From Multifurca ochricompacta (lineage: Eukaryota > Basidiomycota > Agaricomycetes > Russulales > Russulaceae): 64,000 nucleotides of DNA. This document shows positions 1 through 10,754 of this stretch, piece after piece (within the stretch, counting starts at the first letter, position 1; each line of letters starts with the position of its first letter). The DNA is taken from assembly GCA_022496185.1 (NCBI GenBank), contig WTXG01000022.1:62001-126000 (forward strand). Reading direction: 5' to 3'. Made by a program: the position numbers and the translations under genes. Under the pieces are notes generated by a model. The model was not told the DNA's origin. It made no database searches and was given only the letters and a program-made list of their open reading frames with translations.

Positions 1-291
1 ACTAGTATGCGTTAGCTACATAGGTAAAGATAAGATAACAAAATACTCACTTCAGTTATGATGGTCAGAACTGAAGTGAACTGTACAGTAAAAGCGTCCT
101 TTAAATACTGTAAACGAGTGTGCTTATAGTAACCAAGATTCAGAAGGATTGTGTCTAATCAAGTAAGGTATCAAACTATTCACAGGAAGGTGAAACGCAG
201 TCCGCGTGCTACTGCACAACACACAACTCGCTTGTTAGTACCACACACTTAGCGATTGATCCGACCTGGCCATATTGATCCATTTCCGACA
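1..291 (-). repeat. Probable partial LTR of an unnamed copia-type element, running off the left edge
   Basis: No coding potential is visible. The stretch ends in CGACA exactly where copia-1b gag sequence resumes at 292, as an LTR end would. On the minus strand a TATTTAAA box (107-100) is followed about 25-30 nt later by a hairpin (CTTCAC..-type arms at 78-71 and 55-48, CACTTCAG paired with CTGAAGTG). All recognised copia LTRs in this window show the same TATA-plus-hairpin layout. The other end and the TSD are outside the window, so family and orientation are inferred. Confidence 0.4.
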
Positions 292-815
292 CAAGCCACA
301 AATTGTATGTGGCCATGCTACCTACAGAGCCATAAAGCCACTCCAACTTATTATACTTCTGCTAAGAGAAGGATAATTGGCATCAGAAGCTACTTGGGAG
401 TAGACTTCTTGGGTAACATTAAGAAAGAGGAGCCCAATAAGCATTTCCTCTTCCACCATCCATTCCCTAAGGATGGGGTCAATAACCTCTTTTGCATCTT
501 CTCCTTTTCCTCCTTGTCCTCTGGGAGGAGGGGCATGTCAGGGTAGGGTGTAACGATGTGCCTCCTGAGCCCATTCATCCTCAAAAGGGCGTTAAAATTG
601 GCAGACCAGACCTGCCAGTTCGAGCCATCAAGGCACTCCATCTTGGAGGAGGGAGGGAAGACAATTGAGGATGGCATTTTGAGATGTTATATAAGTGTTC
701 CTGGTTCCAAGGAGCAGTTAGAACCAGTGCCCAGGTCTCGCTTAAGAGTGCCACCCCATACTGTGGCACTATGCTTCAGAACCTAAGAAGGTCCTGCCTC
801 TGTTGTGCGACTTTC
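292..815 (-). pseudogene. Copia-1b gag N-terminus and leader (left piece)
   Basis: The minus strand holds the start of a copia-type Gag: ATG at 677-675, then a protein beginning MPSSIVFPPSSKMECLDG with the conserved NWQVWSANFNALLRMNGLRRH stretch typical of the copia Gag N-terminal (UBN2-like) region. It is frameshifted after about 80 residues, although gag-like sequence continues to about 292, where a foreign LTR-like sequence cuts it off. Positions 678-815 are untranslated leader. The leader is interrupted at 815/816 by copia-1a and continues at 15662. Nothing downstream of gag survives in the window. Confidence 0.75.
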
Positions 816-1325
816 TGTCAAACAATCATGCTGCTGGTTATACTGACTGTGGTTAGTAGCGTGTTAGGCTAGAAAGACAAGTATACTTCAGAGGATGAAG
901 AAACTCTATATTAACTATACTACTGACCTAGAAAGACAAGTATCTACAAGAGACATTAGTCAAAGGAAAGTAGAAAGTATAGTATGACTTACACTTCAGA
1001 GGATGAAGAAACTCTGAAGTGGAAGAGACAAAACAGACACCCTTAAATACCCATGGGGGCCAGGGGAAATGGTCTGTGCGCACTGGGAATAAGTCCACAA
1101 GTGCCGGACAATAAACAAAGAGGGCTAAAGGCCATTGGCCAAGGAGATATCACATGCTTACTGTGCATTACTAAGTCCATCACTAATCAGCTGAGTAAGG
1201 TGAGAAAGAAATGTAATAAAGATAACATAAAAAGTCCGATACTCCGAAATCTAATCTAATCTAATCTACAGCTGAAGCGAACCTTAGATGCCTGAAGCAT
1301 CTCCTAGACATGTCCTGTGTCAACA
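816..1325 (-). repeat. Copia-1a 3' LTR
   Basis: 510 bp, TGTTGACACAGG...GTTTGACA on the minus strand. It pairs with the equally long LTR at 15147-15656. The few differences I see are CG/CA, CG/TG or TG/CA pairs. Minus-strand TATTTAA box at 1049-1043; about 29 nt downstream lies a hairpin with arms at 1020-1012 and 1001-993 (CTCTGAAGT-type palindrome). Confidence 0.92.
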
Positions 1326-1336
1326 TCCCTCCATGG
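1326..1336 (-). other. Copia-1a polypurine tract
   Basis: Minus-strand CCATGGAGGGA abuts the 3' LTR, the expected place for the plus-strand DNA primer. The same sequence lies next to the 3' LTRs of copia-1c (47387) and copia-1d (59559). Confidence 0.7.
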
Positions 1337-1588
1337 TGAAGGCATCGATCATTAAGATGGAATGAATTGAATGAGCACACTGCTGTTCACAATTGAATGA
1401 ACATATCACCAGCCAGAGATCCAACTTCTCTAACTCTTTGTGAGTTTTGCATATGAGTTGTAGATTCGCTTATGCAAGTCTACACACCTCTTGCGTCACT
1501 CTCGAGGTCGAGAACATGCTCATGTGGCATGGTGGGAAAGTGAAACTGGTGAACAAAGTCTCCAGATTCCAGCTCTTTCATTCCAGCA

Positions 1589-3231
1589 CTAGTCCAAACC
1601 AGTTACCATGTGATCAAAAGATGATCTAGGCAGAGACTTTGTAAGGCCATCTGCTAGCATCTCTCCAGTGGGAGTTTGCACCAAGTCTATCTGGTGTGAT
1701 TCTACATATTCCCTAATGGCATGGTACTTTATTGGTATGTGCTTTGATCGCCTTCCTGTGACAGGGTTTAATGCAAGATCTACTGCACCCTTATTGTCAC
1801 AATGCAGTTGTATGGGTGAACTAACTTCATATCCCAACTCCTGCATGAACGTCCTATACCACGCAGCCTGATTTGAAGCCTCTGCAAGGCTCATGTACTC
1901 GGCTTCTGTGGTGGACTGTGCTACTGTCTTTTGTTTCCTGGAACACCAGCTAATGGCTCCATTAGCAAGGAAAAAGACGTAGCCTGAGGTGGAGTGGCAG
2001 TCCTCTTGATCTCCCCATGAGGAATCCGCAAAGCCATGAAGGCCAACTTCACCATTCCCTCCAGAATAGCGCAACTTGTAGTCTTTTGTAGCATTTAGAT
2101 AGGCTAAGACATACTTTGCTAGTCGCATGTGCTGCTGGGAAGGGTTGGAAGCAAATTGACTAAGGTGTGCAACAGCAAAACTAATGTCAGGTCTGCTTCC
2201 AATCTGCACCCAAAGCAGAGACCCCATTAACTGCTGATACCTCTTAATGTCAGAGGTAGATGCTTGGTCTTCAAACTTGACCAAATGAACATCCACGCCA
2301 GAGGGTAGAGGAGTATATACTGGGTTGGAATCCCCCATTCCAAACCTCTCAACTATAGAGGATACATAGGCTGTCTGGTCATATCCAGTGTCTTGTTAGG
2401 ACATCCCTGGTGATGTTAACTCCAAGGTAGGACTGGATTTGCCAAGATGGTCATCTCATATCGGCTAGATAGAGAGTCCTTCAGCCATTGTATCTTCTTA
2501 GTGGAGGACCCAAGTATAGTGATGTCATCAACATATAAAATGACGAAAAGTGAACCATCCCCCTCTTGGTGATGATACACATATACTCCTGCATCAGAGT
2601 ATGTCCGAGTAAAGCTCAGTTCATTGAGAACTGCATGGAATTGTAAGTTCCATGCTCGGGAAGCTTGTTTGAGGCCATACAGAGCCTTCTGTAGCCTACA
2701 AACTTTGGACTCTTGTCCAGCAATGATGAAACCAACTGGTTGCTCCATATAAATCTCCTCATCCAGATCGCCATGTAGGAATGCCGATTTGACATCCATC
2801 TGGTGGATTTCCCAATCCTCAAGCGTGGCCAATGCTAATAACAGTCTAAGAGACTCAAATCTGGTGACTGGGGAGAAGGTTTCATTGAAGTCCACCCCCT
2901 CTATTTGGGTGAACCCTTTTGCTACAAGCCTAGCACGAAAGCGTCCATCTGCTTTCAATTTAAAGACCCATTTGGACTTTACAGCCTTTCTACCTTCAGG
3001 AAGGTCTTCAAGGCGCCACACTTTAAGTTTTTCTAAGGCATCAATTTCATATTGACATGCCTCAAGCCAATCACTGGCATTATCAGACTCCATTGCTTCT
3101 TTAAATGTAAGAGGATCCCTATATGGCGATCCTGCAGCATTAAGTAGATCCATCTGACCAAGTCTGGAAGAACCTTGCACAAACTCTGCATTATCCTCAT
3201 TGTAGAAGCAAGGATTCAGACACGATTGCAA
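1589..3231 (-). pseudogene. Copia-1a reverse transcriptase and RNase H
   Basis: Copies element RNA into DNA and removes the RNA strand. RT piece (3231-2416): [64 protein letters not shown] and the catalytic YVDD (ILYVDDITIL) are all present, in copia order. RNase H piece (2338-1589): GFADSSWGDQEDCHSTSGY, TTEAEYMSLAEA, LHCDNKGAVDLA and ADGLTKSLP. A frameshift near 2340-2416 separates the pieces; otherwise the reading is long and clean. Similar sequence occurs in copia-1c and copia-1d. Confident at family level. Confidence 0.92.
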
Positions 3232-3252
3232 TTGGGCGTGCAGTATCCAAGT

Positions 3253-4604
3253 CTAAATCTTCTTGGATTGCCCTATCTCGTCGTTCAGAGCGTGGACTTG
3301 TCCTCTGAAAATTGGTTGAGGAATTCTGTCTGCAATCCTTTGTGATTTTCTGATTGCTTTGGTTCTTTTGGGAGGGGAGGATGGTTCCATGATTTGAGAT
3401 GGAGGGGTCTGATATATAGTCTGAGGGTGTGTGGTGTCTACATTACGTGTGGGTGTGGTAGGCTGTGGTGCTAATTGAGGAGGTACTATCTCCTCTTGTT
3501 CCTCTTCCAGGTCTTCCTCATGCTGAGGAGCCTCAGGAACATGCGTAGCTGCTGCTGGTGGTGGCTGGACATTGCCACCAGGTAAGGTAAATGAGCCACC
3601 TTGACTAGGTTGCTCTATTGATTTCTCTGCTCTGTTGTCCTTATCAGAATGGGATGGGAAGGATCTCTCATCAAATGTAACATCTCGTGAAGAGATGAGA
3701 GACCGGGTATGACTATCCCAAAGTGTATAGCCCTTAGAAGTGGGCTCATACCCGACAAAGACGGCTTCCCTGGCTTTGGGATCTAATTTACACCGCTTGC
3801 CCTCTGGAACATGGTAATAGGCTTTGCAACCAAAGACCTTAAAATACGAGACATCTGGTTTGTTCCCAACCAGAAGCTCAAGCGGAGTTTTCCACTTATT
3901 AGAACGGATGGGAGTTCTGTTATATACATGACATGCTGTTTCAACAGCACACTCCCAAAAACCAAGAGACAGGCCAGCATCGTGCAGCATGCTAGTGCCT
4001 TTTTCCATTATGGTTCTATTAAATCTCTCAGCCCTTCCATTTTGTTGTGGACTATATGGCATCGTGAGTTTATGCTCTATGCCAAAATCTTCAAGTGTTG
4101 CCTTCAGTGCCTTGTTCACATACTCGCCACCACAATCTGTATGAAGACACTTGATTTTGTGATTAAATTTATTTTCAAGTAGTGTCTTCAGTTTATGAAA
4201 AACTGGTGTGAACAGATCTTTAGACTTCATTGGAACGATCAAAGCATATCTGCTAAATCGTCCAAGAAGGTGGCAAAGTATAGATTCCCTTGTATTGAAC
4301 TGCACTGCAAGGGACCTACGAGATCACTATGAAGGATCTCAAGGGGGGCTGATGTGCACTTTGAAGATGGGGGAAATGGAAGACGATGGGACTTGCCCAT
4401 TTCACAGCCATAACATGGCTTGTCTTCCACTTGGCTATTACTAATTTTGAGGCCTTTTACTGCCTCAGGAGCATATCTCTTCAGGGCCTCTTTTGACATA
4501 TGGCCCATTCTTTGATGCCAGATTTCTAGTGAGGCAGATGCAGATGTATGGATACTATTTAGGACGTGTTTGCCTAGTACCCATACAATTTGCCAAACTT
4601 CCAT
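3253..4604 (-). pseudogene. Copia-1a integrase and linker
   Basis: Two overlapping frames (4604-4239 and 4305-3253) separated by a frameshift. The first holds the HHCC zinc-binding N-terminus (WHQRMGHM...CYGCEMGK) and the first catalytic aspartate (LHSDLVGPL). The second holds the second aspartate (HTDCGGEY) and the glutamate (SPQQNGRAERFNRT), so the DDE triad of a retroviral-type integrase is intact but split. The C-terminal part (about 3650-3253) is Pro/Gln-rich linker leading into RT. Integrase inserts the cDNA; the 5-bp TSD fits. Confidence 0.9.
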
Positions 4605-4680
4605 GCTTCCGCTATAATATTATCGCCATATTTAATTGTTGCCTTCTTGTTATCAAGAAACACAGTTGCCCCTTTTTCTA

Positions 4681-5522
4681 CTAGGGCACTGGCAGAGAGT
4701 ATTTTATGTCCTCCGGCATGTGGAGCACATTGCTCAATTCCAAGTCATAACCTTGATCAGTCCTGATGACCACGGTGCCAACTCCACTTGTTTTGACTAT
4801 GGAGTTGTCACCTAGTGATACTTCATGGGTACTGTCAACTTTATATGTATCAAAGTCTTCAAGGTTGGGACTGAAATGAGACGTTGCTCCACTATCAAGC
4901 ATCCAATAATCTGAGTTGATGTCCAGATTATAGGTTGTGCATAAAGGCGAATGTGAGGTGCTTCTTGCACCTCCTCTATTTTGCCACTACCGTTAACTAC
5001 AGTGGCTATAGTATGTACATTTTGGGCCTCAGCCCTCTTCTTGTTCCCTGCCTTGCCCTTTTTGGCATTCTCCAGGTCCTTCTTCTTCTTTGCGCAAGCG
5101 TTGGACTTGTGTCCAGGCTTTTGGCAATAGAAGCAGACCACCCCTTGTGAACCAGGGGCAGCAGTGGGAAGTGGTGATAAATTTGATTTTTTGGTTTTGA
5201 TTTGACAGGTGCAGCCTTAGACAGGACTGCACTACCACTTCCCGAGGGACCCGCCAGGCGACTTTCCTCATTTAGGAACCTCTGCACAAGGTCCTGAGGA
5301 GAAAGTCGCTCTGGATCGCCAGAGGCGAGTATGGAGCCAGCTATGGTGCTGTAGGAGTCAGGGAGAGCTTTCAACAAAATGAAGCTCATTTGGAGGTCAT
5401 TGACCTCCATCCCATTCTCCCTTAGGGTACTCCTGGCATCCAGGACCTTTTGTAGTTGGGTCCTGAAACTCTGTCCTTCATCAAGACGGAAGGACACCAG
5501 GGCAAGCCACAAATTATACGTG
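4681..5522 (-). pseudogene. Copia-1a gag C-terminus and protease
   Basis: Minus strand from 5522: MATYNLWLALVSFRLDEGQ..., the continuation of the Gag whose start lies at 14208-13846 beyond Gypsy-A1. It carries LQKVLDARSTL, RLSPQDLVQRFLNEESRLAG and then, after a frameshift near 5190, a CCHC zinc knuckle CFYCQKPGHKSNAC that binds RNA. A further frame (4902-4681) holds the aspartic protease start MLDSGATSHFSP (DSG active site). The frameshifts make this non-functional. The join at 5522/13846 is cut by the A1 insertion within the sequence encoding GSMATYN. Confidence 0.88.
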
Positions 5523-5527
5523 GCCAT

Positions 5528-6188
5528 TGTCACAGCCAGGTACTTGCTGCGTCAGGTCGCGTTTTCAAGACTCAAAGCCCTCAAGATGCAGGGCGCGTCC
5601 AAGATTCAAGGTCTAATACAGAAGACCTATTCCAGGTTCAAGTTTCAAGTGCCCACGACGTTGTAGAGTGGGCGTGTGCAGAAAATGAGGTCGAGGGTAG
5701 TGGCAATCAGCCCTACTAGAGTTACTGGGGAGAAGGCTCCTCAAGCTGCAGCTTGGGGAGTTCAAGCAAGTTTCTGTGAAGTTGAATTTACCTGTATTAG
5801 ATACAAGAGAACAGACTTAAGGTCTGTCTCTACAATCTAAGTAGTTTAAATACAGCTTTGGGAAGGCACATCAAAGAGGGCACATCAGAAGATCTAAGCT
5901 AAATAGAAGGTTCTAATAAGTATCCCTAGTAGTCATGGACTCCAGGGGTTATGCCCTGGAGTGAGATAGAATGGGATAAGAACTAAAGGAGGGGTTGCGC
6001 CCTCAGCAAGGAAAATAAAATAAAGGAACAGGGAATAGAGATCAGAGCGCGTGCGACGTACTTGTCACACCCGTGTCACAAGTTGTTACGAGCAGTCACA
6101 CAAACCGAAAACGCGCGCGAGTGTGATAGAGAAGAAAACGTCACGTTCTCGTCACGAATGATGTCACAAATCTACACAAACCGTCACA
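5528..6188 (-). repeat. Gypsy-A1 3' LTR
   Basis: 661 bp; begins TGTGACGG and ends GGCTGTGACA on the minus strand. The adjacent internal sequence (6189-6199) reads, on the minus strand, as a purine-rich AGAAGGGGTGA tract identical to that of Gypsy-A2. Confidence 0.93.
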
Positions 6189-6217
6189 TCACCCCTTCTG
6201 TAGCGTCAAGCTTGGCC

Positions 6218-7333
6218 TCAAGCTGAGTCATCCTGCGTAAGATCGAGGATTTGAGGGAGAACGCGCAGGCTGCAGCGTCGTCGGGGGCGTCTGGAACTGC
6301 CGATACCACCTGCTTGGAGTACTGTTTGAAGATCTGGGTCAGGTGCATATTGGATTGCTTCTTCTGGACTCATAGGGCGGTCCCAAGCATAAGCGTAGGT
6401 GAGATAGGGAAAGAGGCGATGGTACATGTCGCCGCGGGACAGCGCATGAACTGCGTTCTGAATGTCACGGTGGACCTGTTCCGCCTGTCGCCGCCAATGC
6501 GCCAGTTCTCCATGGATCATGTCAAGTCATCGCGTGGCATATCGGTAACGCGAAACTTCTGCCCAGGCCCCGGGATCACGAAGGTCATCCAGTGCGACGT
6601 TTACCAGGGGAGCGAAACTTTGATCGGCTTCAAAGAGACGTCGTTGGAGGCGGTTGAGGACTGGGTTTGCTCCGCGCCTGTATCAAGGGTGGGGACGAGT
6701 ATGCAATGGAAAATAGAAAACGGGTTGTTGTGCTCCCATGGTGCAAGCGATTCGGGGATCGGCGCGTCGATATTCGTAGGCAATGTAATGTGCTTCGTGT
6801 ATGTATCCAAGACTATCAGTTATTTGTTGATTGAAAAAGGAGGGGGACATCTGGCGATTGAGTTCAAACGGGGCTCCAGGGTGGTCATAGTGGTCTACCG
6901 CGCCTCGGTCTGAGTCTATCACCTCATCCTGCGGTAGTTGTTCTAGCTCTAAGATTTCTCATCCGTCGTCATCTAAGTGTTCGCCTTCGTCAGTGTGAGC
7001 TTCAGCCCTCGGATCCTCTCGAGCCTCCTGAAGCATGTCCAGTGCTCGCTCGTGATGATCTAGCTCGAGATCCTGATTGTGAGTGGTTAGTGAAGCAGCA
7101 GCAACAATATCCTGAACAGGGTCATCCTCCATGGTAAACGATAAATGGGTGGCAGGTGTGGATGATGTCGGGGTCGGGGGAAGTGTGGGCGCGTTGTGTG
7201 GGTATTTGAGAGCTCCTAGGTTAGCGGCGTCGTAGATGGCATCTACAGTTGGTCTAATGATTGACATATCTATGAGAAGAAAAGGGTGTTGGGTAGGGGT
7301 CTTCATATTCATTCTGGGGATTATCTTGGTCAA
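6218..7333 (-). pseudogene. Gypsy-A1 ORF3 (broken copy of the family's third ORF)
   Basis: Three frames (7333-6959, 6922-6683, 6520-6218) match the single ORF3 of Gypsy-A2 along its length: DAIYDAANLGALKYPHNAPTL, then a TMEDDPVQ block, an AHYIAYEYRRADPRIACTMGA block and the C-terminal helical part. The C-terminal end LDLTQDDSA, a SUMO-interaction-like motif, is retained. It lies between pol and the 3' LTR. Two frameshifts break it. I recognise no known domain; see the ORF3 entry of A2. Confidence 0.8.
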
Positions 7334-7448
7334 CTTTCTTGTCTGAAAGAGACGAGTTGTTCATCTAATGCGGGCCAGGATGGGAATTATTAGTAAAGGT
7401 AGCAGGCTATGGTTTGGATCAGTGAAATTCAGGCAAAATTTCCCCCTC

Positions 7449-10400
7449 TTAAGGTAGGTGCCGACCCTGGCGCCTTGCTAGTGAGGTGTAATAGGACTTG
7501 AGAAGGTCCGGTGCGTTGCAGTCAGCCTTGTCAACCCACGAGTTGTCGCTGGCTGGATAGCCTTTCCAGCTGACTAGGTATTGAAGCTTTCTTGATCGGC
7601 CATGAGTTCGGTGATTGAGGATCACGTCGATTTCATATTCCTCTTCCTGATTAATAAGTTCAGGAGGGGGTCTCGTGAAATTCGGACCATGAGCATCAGT
7701 TTCTTGGTAAGGCGATAAAAGATTGATGTGAAATACATCATGAATCCTCATGTGGGCTGGCAGAGCTAATCGATACGCCACTGGGGAAATAGAGGCCAAG
7801 ATCGTGAATGGTCCGTATCAACGGGGGGCTAATTTCGATGAGGGAAAGTGTGTCTTGAGGTTTTTGCCTTCTAGCCAGACCTGCGAGCCTACTTCAAATT
7901 GCGCGCGGGTCGGTTGGTCCGTGGATGAACGAAGCGCAGTTTCCGCTCTAGATCTTGCATCCCGGAGGTTCTGTAACCGTTTGTTCACTTGTGGCACGTC
8001 GGTATCGAAGGTCTCGCCTTTCCAGTCGAATTGCATGCCGTGGATTAGCGTGTGCGGGGAGAGTTTTGTTTTGTCATGCGGCCATGAGTTGTGCACATAT
8101 TCGGCCAACGGTAGATAATCCGGCCATTTATACTGATCGTCGCTTATCCAGAGTCGTAGGTACTGTTCCAGCCATAGATTCATACATTCGCTGGAACCAT
8201 CAGTTTGTGGGTGGAATGCAGTAGATAAATTTTGTTGGATCTTGAGAGTCTTTGCAAGCGCGCGTGAGAAGTGCGATGTGAAACATGGATCGCGATCCGA
8301 GATTATCCATTGTGGGATGCCAAAGAATGGAAAGAGGTGGCGATAGTAGAGGGTAGCTATACCCTCTCCTGTAATCTCTTTGGTGCAGGGTATAAACTGA
8401 GCAGCCTTGGAGCATCCTTGATCTACAATTGTGAGTACCGCATCGTATTTTCCTGTTGACGGGAGATCCGTAATTAGATCCATAGCTATATATTGAAATG
8501 GGCCGGTCGTAGCCGGTACGTCAAGTGGGAAGATTGGCGCCTTCTTTGTAAGCTTTGGCTTATTTTCCTGACATTTGGCACATCCTTTGACGTAATCGCG
8601 TACAAATTCCTTGAGATCTCTGCCTTCGTACTCGCGTTGAACTCCATGCGTGGTTTTATCGATACCTGGGTGTCCTGCCAGGATATGATCATGGTATTGT
8701 TGAAGGATCTCACGTCGTTCAGGAAGGGTCTGAGGGAACGGATGTTTCACTGGTTGCGATGTCTTGACGAATAATTCTGCCGGTAAAACCGTGACCTCAT
8801 CGTTGTCTTCTAATCCGCGGTCTGCATCTGGTCGTCGCAAGAGCATATCGGCGACCGTATGCAGCTTTCCTGGGACGTGCTCGAGAGTGAAGTCGAAGTC
8901 TGCAATTTCCTGGAGCCATCTGGCCTGTCTCCGATTGAGTTTTTGGGGCGCCTTGAAATACTGTAGGTTATTGTGATCAGTGCGGACTTGGACTTTGTGT
9001 TTAGCGCCGAGAAGATACTGACGCCACGATCTAAACGCAATAATGATAGCAAATAGTTCACGATCGTAGATGTCCCAGTTGCACTGTGTTGCATCTAAGG
9101 TTTTCGACAGATAGGCGATAGGGTGAAGTCGGTCATCGTGATCTTTCTGGCTAAGGGTGGCGCCTAGAGCATATCTGGAAGCGTCCGCGTCTACGATGAA
9201 GGGTTTATCGAAATCGGGTTGCGCTAGCACTGGTTGAGAGGTAACTCGCTGTTTGAGGGTATCAAACGCATTTTGTTCTACAGCTGTCCACTTCCAGGGG
9301 TTCTTTGCACTGGTAAGGGCTTTAGCGGGGCTGCGATCTTACTAAATCCCTGGATGAACCGACGATAGAATTGACAAAAACCCAAGAACGATCGGATTTC
9401 TTTGACGGTAGTCGGCATCCTCCAGGTAGCCACACCTTCCACTTTCACCGGTCCATATGTACTTGGTTTGCCTCCAGAATCAGTCCAAGATATTCTATGC
9501 ATGTTTGTTCAAAGGCGCACTTCTCCGGTTTGAGATAGAGATCCAAGTTATTCAGCTTATCTAAGATGCGATGTACTTTAGATCGGTGATTGCGAAGGTC
9601 GTGATCAGTGTGGATTAAAATGTCGTCCATGTATACAGTGAACCAGGCCTTTCCGGAGTCATCGCGCTCATTAAGTTCTTCGCGGAATTCAGCATTCATC
9701 ATCGTTTGGAACGTTGCGGGGGAATTTGTCAAACTGAAGAACATAACATTTGGTTCATATAGACGTGGTTTGTTTTAAAGGCTGCTTTCCATCGGTCTTC
9801 TGGAACTATGCGGATGTTGTTATACCCCCAGCGGACGTCCATCTTTGTAAACAGGGTGCTGCCGAACTCGATCGATGAGCTCGGGAATCAGTGGTAGGGG
9901 GTAGGTATTTCGGATCGTCCACTCGTTAAGTTTGCGATAGTCTTGAACTGGTCTGAGCTTCCCATCCTTTTTCTTAATAAAGAAGAATGGCGATGCATAT
10001 GGGGACTTAGACTCTTGGATGTACCCCTTCTGTAAGTGTTCTTCCAAGAATTTATTCAGTGTGTCTTGCTCTCCGGTCCTAAGGGATAGATCTTACAGTC
10101 CAACGTTGCCGGAGCCTCTGGCTTTAGTTCAATCCGATGATCCCAAGGTCTGGCCTCAGGGAACCGTTGAGCCTCTTGATCGCTGAACACCTTTTGATGT
10201 CGATGATATTCCTGGGGCACTATCTGATCCCAAGGGCGCTCCAGATCCTTTTTTGCCTTAATCGCCAGTTCCTGGGCTATATTTAATCGCTTAATGTACT
10301 CCCTGGGTACCTGAGTCGGATCGACTGCATGAGGCGCCCTTGCGTCCAATCTATAAGCGGATTACTAGCAGCGAGCCAGGGATAACCTAAGATCATTTGG

Positions 10401-10754
10401 TCGGTCCCGATTGATGCAATGTAAAACCGATGTTGTTTGAGTTCGTTGTTTGTAATTATGTCCAGATCAACGTATTGGTTAATGTTGCCGTGGCATTAGG
10501 TGTTCCATCGGCGTTGGTAGCTTCTTGGGGATTGCGAGTCGCTTTGTCCGAAGTCGATGTTTGATAACCATTTTGTAATTAATGAAGTTTTCAGTTGCAC
10601 CACTGTCGATGAGTGCCTCGATGTTGGCCATTTCTTTCACACCTTGTAGGGGAATAGATACTTTCATTGCTCGAACTGGTGAAATGTATACATGGTGTGA
10701 AACTAGTGCTCGAATGAAGGCCGCATCATTCAAGCAATATAAAAATCCTGTCAT
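7449..10754 (-). pseudogene. Gypsy-A1 pol
   Basis: Fragments in order on the minus strand: protease (10754-10479, EALIDSGATENFINY), RT N-terminus (10349-9820, [41 protein letters not shown]), RT palm (9744-9445, VYMDDILIHTD), RT connection (9502-9278), RNase H plus integrase (9230-7818: DADASRYALGATLS, TDHNNLQYF, H2C2 zinc region, IAMDLITDLP, ISDRDPCFTS, HPQTDGSSECMN) and chromodomain (7799-7449, YLVSWKGYPASDNSWV). At least five frameshifts separate these. The position matching the premature TGA of A2 is CGA here, which shows that the stop in A2 is derived. Confidence 0.92.

Noticed and set aside
1053..1259. 68-codon open frame repeated in copia-1 LTRs (also at 15384 and 16708)
   Set aside because: It is in the LTR U3 region on the strand opposite to the element; repetition only reflects LTR homology, and the copia-1c LTR copy breaks it.
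6251..6913. 220-codon plus-strand open frame in Gypsy-A1
   Set aside because: It is the complement of ORF3 on the minus strand and has no domain of its own.
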